Origin: Patiria pectinifera
Taxonomy: Eukaryota > Echinodermata > Asteroidea > Valvatida > Asterinidae
Direction: 5' to 3'
Length of the DNA: 64,000 nt
Assembly: GCA_029964075.1 (NCBI GenBank)
Contig: CM057149.1
Coordinates: forward strand, 28,658,197 to 28,722,196
Each line of letters opens with the position of its first letter. Position 1 is the stretch's first letter. Under the pieces are notes generated by a model. The model saw only the letters and a program-made list of their open reading frames with translations. It had not been told where the DNA came from and ran no database searches. The position numbers and the translations under genes were made by a program. Below, piece after piece: positions 60,091 through 64,000 of the stretch.

Positions 60091-62835
60091 ACACTGTCGA
60101 ACCTTGGAACGCACATCGGCCGATACTCCTGCCCAGTAGTACCTTTGTCGGACCTTGTGTAGGGTCTTGCGCACTCCTTGGTGACATGCCGTTTTACTAT
60201 CATGGAGTTCATCCAGGACACTTTCCCGCAGACATGACGGCAAAATTACTTGCAACTTACATTGCCTTCCGTCATCTGTCTCAAAGCGTCGGCAAAGAGC
60301 TCCCTGTTGCATCTTCAGCTGTTGCCACTGGGCCCAATATGTTTTGGTTGCTGCTGACTCAGTGGAGAGAGATTCCCACTCTGGTCTGTCCCCTCCATTC
60401 TCCTTAGCTCTGACAATAGGTCCAATCGTAGGATCACCTAACTGTTTCTCCCTCAGTTCCTTCAGCGTCCATTTTGGTGAGAGACTGATCATTCTGGTCC
60501 CACGATCTGCATTCACCCCTGTCGTCGGTACGTTTTGTTGGCCTTGACCTTTCCCTTCTGTCTCCTCCTGTCTTCCCTCGTTCCGAGGATCGCCACTTGC
60601 CAAATCTTCTGGGCAACTAATTCTAGGCATCTCCACCTGGTCCTTTTCGTTCTGCTCCATACCCCTTCCGCACTGCTTACATGGCATGCGGGAGAGTGCA
60701 GCGGCATTCTGGTGGACTCGACCTGGCCGATGTTGGATCGTGAAGTCATACTCACTCAAGATCTCCATCCATCTAGCCAGTTGTCCTTCTGGGTCACGGA
60801 AGTTAAGCAACCATCTCAAGGCTCCATGATCGGTTCTGATTACAAAGTGTCGACCATACAGGTAATGCCGGAAGTGCTTGACAAATGTCACAACGGCAAG
60901 GAGTTCTCGCCTCGTGACGCAGTAATTCCTCTCTGGCTTTGACATAGTCCGGCTGGCATATGCAACGACTTTCTCCACCCCATCATGTTTTTGGGATAGC
61001 ACAGCTCCCAGGCCTGTGCTACTGGCGTCCGTGTCTAGTACAAACTCTCCTCCCTCTTCGGGGTAGACTAGTATGGGTGCTGATGTCAACTGTGTCTTCA
61101 GAGTGCGGAAAGCAACCTCGCAGTCCTCTGTCCACAGGAACATCCGGTTCTTTTCCATAAGTCGGTGCAATGGTTGAGCAATCTTGGCAAACCCTTGAAT
61201 GAAACGTCGGTAGTAAGAAGCCAATCCAATGAAACTCCTTACTTCTTTGGTGGAACGAGGTGTTGGCCATTCCTCCACAACTCTCACCTTCTCGGGGTCC
61301 GTGGCTACGCCCTCACTAGATATCACATGTCCCAGGTAGGCTACCGATTGTTTGAAGAGGCTACATTTCTTCAGCTTTAGTTTGAGGTTGGCCCGTCTCA
61401 GCCTCCGGAAGACTTCCTCAAGTCTCTCTATCTCCTCATCCACCGTCTTGGCGAAGACCACGATGTCATCTAGGTACAGTAGCAGTGTTTCCCACTGAAG
61501 CCCGGAGAGAATCCTTTCCATCAGCCTCTCGAATGTAGCCGGGGCGTTACAGAGGCCAAAAGGCATGACCTTCCACTGGTACAGTCCTCCTCTGGTAACG
61601 AAAGCTGATTTGGCCCTAGCATCCTCATCTAGTTCCACCTGCCAGTATCCACTGGCCAGATCTAGGGTACAAAACCACTTTGCCCCTGCTAGCGAATCTA
61701 AGCTGTCGTCCACCCTGGGTATCGGGTATGCATCTTTCAGTGTGTGTTCGTTGAGAAACCGGTAGTCCACGCAGAACCGGGTGGATCCGTCTTTCTTCTT
61801 CACTAAGACGATTGGAGATGCCCATGGGCTATGTGATGGCTCGATTATCCCCTTCTGTAGCATGTCTTGTACCTGCTCGTCCGCCTCAGCCCGTTGCCAG
61901 GTAGGGAGACGTCTGGGACGTTGCCGTATGGGGGCCGTATCATCTGTCCTGATCTCGTGACGCACCAGGTCCGTTTTCCCCAGGTCTCCCGCGCCCTTTG
62001 AGAAAACGTCTTGATACTCGATGAGTAGCTTCTTCACCTTGTCTCTATCCGGACTCTCCAGTAAGTTCTCGACACTCTGTTGGTACAGATCGGTGAGATG
62101 TTCTGGAAGCTCTGGACCAGCTTTGTTCTCTGCTGTTTCTTCCCCTCTTTCCATCATCCTAATCGTAGATTGATCATCTTTCTGAATGTCCTTATCAGCC
62201 GTGGATGTGATGGTCCCCAAGACACTTCCTCCACTTATCATCACAATTGTAGTACCTGGGTTGAACACTCGGACCGGGTATTTATCTGCAGCGGCATCCA
62301 CAAGTACCCTCGCTACCATCAGACCTCGGTTTGCCACCTTACTCCTGTCATTTGGCTCGATGATCCCCCATCCATGGAGGTCTTTCTTCTCGTCCAGGAC
62401 ACCAGTGATGATTGCTTCATGCCCGGGTGGTATCCTTGTAGTCCCATCTGCTCGCACTCGGCAGCTGAAAATGCTCGTCTGATCTTTTCCTTGTAAAGGA
62501 ATTACATGCTCCCCAATCTTCAATTGCTGATGCCTCAAGTCCAGTATACTGCCAGTGGTTAGTAGGTAATTCATGCCGAGTATTCCTTGGTTTCTGATGG
62601 ATGCAACCAAGACTTCCACCTCCGCTTTATATCCTCCAATTTGTATCTCCATCTGGGCACTTCCTTTTACTGGGAGTGGTTTCCCATCGGCTTGGCGGAT
62701 AACTTCATCGACCGGTGTCAGTATTGGTCTGGTTTCTCGATCCATCAGGTTGTACTCTTTTGTGTCTATCAATGTCTCTGACGACCCAGTGTCTATTAGG
62801 AATGGCAGTGGATGTGTCCCGATTTCACCCGGCAC
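60088..62835 (-). pseudogene. Ty3/gypsy pol: protease, reverse transcriptase, RNase H, integrase start
   Basis: Order: aspartic protease FLIDTGSSETLID; RT blocks LKDAYPIPRVDD, LDLASGYWQVELDED and YLDDIVVFA (catalytic Asp pair); RNase H LDTDASSTGLGAV; and the integrase His-His region ACHQGVRKTLHKVRQRYYWA. The frame is open for about 915 codons before the break near 60090. Clade not assigned. Confidence 0.88.
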
Positions 62836-62912
62836 GAATACCCCATATGAAGCAACTTCACTTGGTAGTGTTACTGGGTGGAGCTGCTTGCTTGGAAGTT
62901 CTCCACCATCCT

Positions 62913-64000
62913 CTACTTTTTCTGGATCTGTATCACAGGTTTGGGGTCTTGTGTTGCCGACCTTCCCACGACCCCCTGGGTTGGTCCGGAGTCGTTTCCC
63001 GACGGTGCGCTGTTCTTCAGTTCAGGGTAGTTTCTCTTAAAGTGCCCCGTGTTTCCACAGTGGTAGCAGGCTAGTTTTTGACGCTTCTGTTCGAAGTCGG
63101 CTTGTTCAGGGCGTCGTGTGTCATTCTGCATTGCTTGAGTTAGCCAGGCCAACATCTGATGCACTTGCCTCAGTTGCTCCGACATTGCCCGTGTTTGCCT
63201 TTCGAACTCATCCCTTGAGACAATCTCCACTTGTCTTGTGACTCGATTGTTTCTGTCTGGGCGACCACCCTGGTTTCGCTGCCGTTGTCTCTCCGCTTTC
63301 AGAAAAGACTCGGTCTCCAGCGCAGCTCTGATCGCCTCATCCAACGTCTTAGGGTGCGCTCTGAAGATTCCCGCTCTAATTTCTGCATCGGGTATGGCAT
63401 CCACCAGATACCCTCGTGCCAGACGCTCTCTGCTATCTCGGGGCAGCTCAGGATACGCCAGCTCCGTGAGTCGACGTATTCCCTGCCCCAGCGCTTGCAA
63501 ACTTTCGTTTTCTGTCCTTGTTCTGCTCCTAAGCTCAGCTAGGTACGTTTCGGCTTGCTCACCAGGCCCATAACGTCTTTCTAGTCTTGCTGTGAGCTCT
63601 GCATAGGTCAGCACTTCTCCTGTAGCCCTGTCTCCCAGCACTTGCTGTGCTTGACTCTTGAGACTCGCTGCCAGGAAGTAAGCTTTGTCCTCTGCCGTCC
63701 AGCTATTAATAACTGCACAAGACTCGAAATGAGATTTGTAGTCTCTCCATGGCACCACCCCGGCGAATCGATCCGGCACGATATTTGGCTTCCGATGAAC
63801 TCTGCTGGTTCCTTCTGCTCCTGCAACGGCTGCTCTCTTGGGTGGATCCTGCCCCTTTTGTTCAGGCAGAGTTTTCTTTTCTACTGATCCTTTCTCTCCC
63901 GGATCCACTGGTTTCCTCAGGTGCTGCCCTGTGCTCCTGACTTCTTCCACCACCCGCTGTGGTGCTGTACACGTCTGATGTCCAGGCGCCTCTCCCAACT
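62913..64000 (-). pseudogene. Ty3/gypsy gag, C-terminal part (cut by window end)
   Basis: Retrotransposon gag domain (VPWRDYKSHFE, AYFLAASLKSQA, YAELTARLERRYGPGE, ELAYPELPRDSRERLARGYL) then a zinc knuckle CYHCGNTGHFKRNY. The last Cys of the CCHC knuckle is Tyr here, a sign of decay. The frame is open to the window edge. The stop is at 62913, 78 bp before the first pol Met. Confidence 0.75.

Noticed and set aside
60535..60942. Plus-strand open frames of up to 138 codons across 58.8-63.9 kb
   Set aside because: They are antisense to the Ty3/gypsy gag-pol genes.

Overview
The window looks like nuclear DNA of a metazoan, most likely a marine invertebrate deuterostome (echinoderm, hemichordate or amphioxus-like). 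The reasons are intron-rich genes, a NACHT-LRR (NLR) immune receptor of the type expanded in those animals, and DIRS, LINE, Ty3/gypsy and hAT-like elements. The sequence alone does not settle the species. All host genes found are on the minus strand.

The main find is a multi-exon minus-strand gene at 27996-41294. By hand splicing I can join 18 exons with GT-AG junctions and matching phases into one frame of about 2783 codons. Its order is: a short basic N-terminal domain, ubiquitin-like domain (Ubl) 1, four short basic/serine-acidic exons, a Gln/Glu/Lys-rich exon, Ubl2, another basic exon, a second Gln/Glu/Lys-rich exon, Ubl3, a basic linker, a Tyr/Thr/Asn-rich linker, and a 4.6-kb exon with NACHT, winged helix and leucine-rich repeats. 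I know of no described NLR with an array of ubiquitin-like domains in the place of CARD, PYD or DEATH. A second paralogous copy starts at 4522 and runs off the left edge at base 1 (six exons visible, including the start exon, the N-terminal domain and Ubl1).

Layout from left to right. 1-4663: 5' half of the left Ubl-gene copy, with a TIR transposon in one intron. 4863-7670: tandemly duplicated composite of nested foldback transposons. 7700-15100: degenerate GAGTAC and GTCGTAC arrays, hAT-like MITEs, more foldback copies and G/C-run repeats. 15137-18016: a broken DIRS-like retroelement split by a LINE fragment. 18700-20260: degenerate repeats. 21798-22215: a 106-bp tandem repeat. 22.2-27.9 kb: mostly featureless AT-rich DNA. 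27996-41441: the right Ubl-NLR gene. 42.4-45.7 kb: three-copy 1.1-kb tandem duplication containing a hAT MITE. 45.7-50.5 kb: intergenic DNA with a foldback MITE and a possible 5' noncoding exon. 50565-55562: last five exons of an ABCC8/ABCC9-like ABC transporter. 56356-64000: a minus-strand Ty3/gypsy element lying upstream of those exons, hence probably in an intron of the transporter gene. It has a 3' LTR, pol, the gag end and an extra C2H2 zinc-finger ORF.

The two Ubl loci appear to be tandem paralogues separated by transposon-rich DNA. Nearly all spacer exons begin and end in phase 1, so they can be duplicated or lost without breaking the frame. That probably explains how the N-terminal array grew. 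All gene models are predictions from splice-site reading; no transcript evidence was available.
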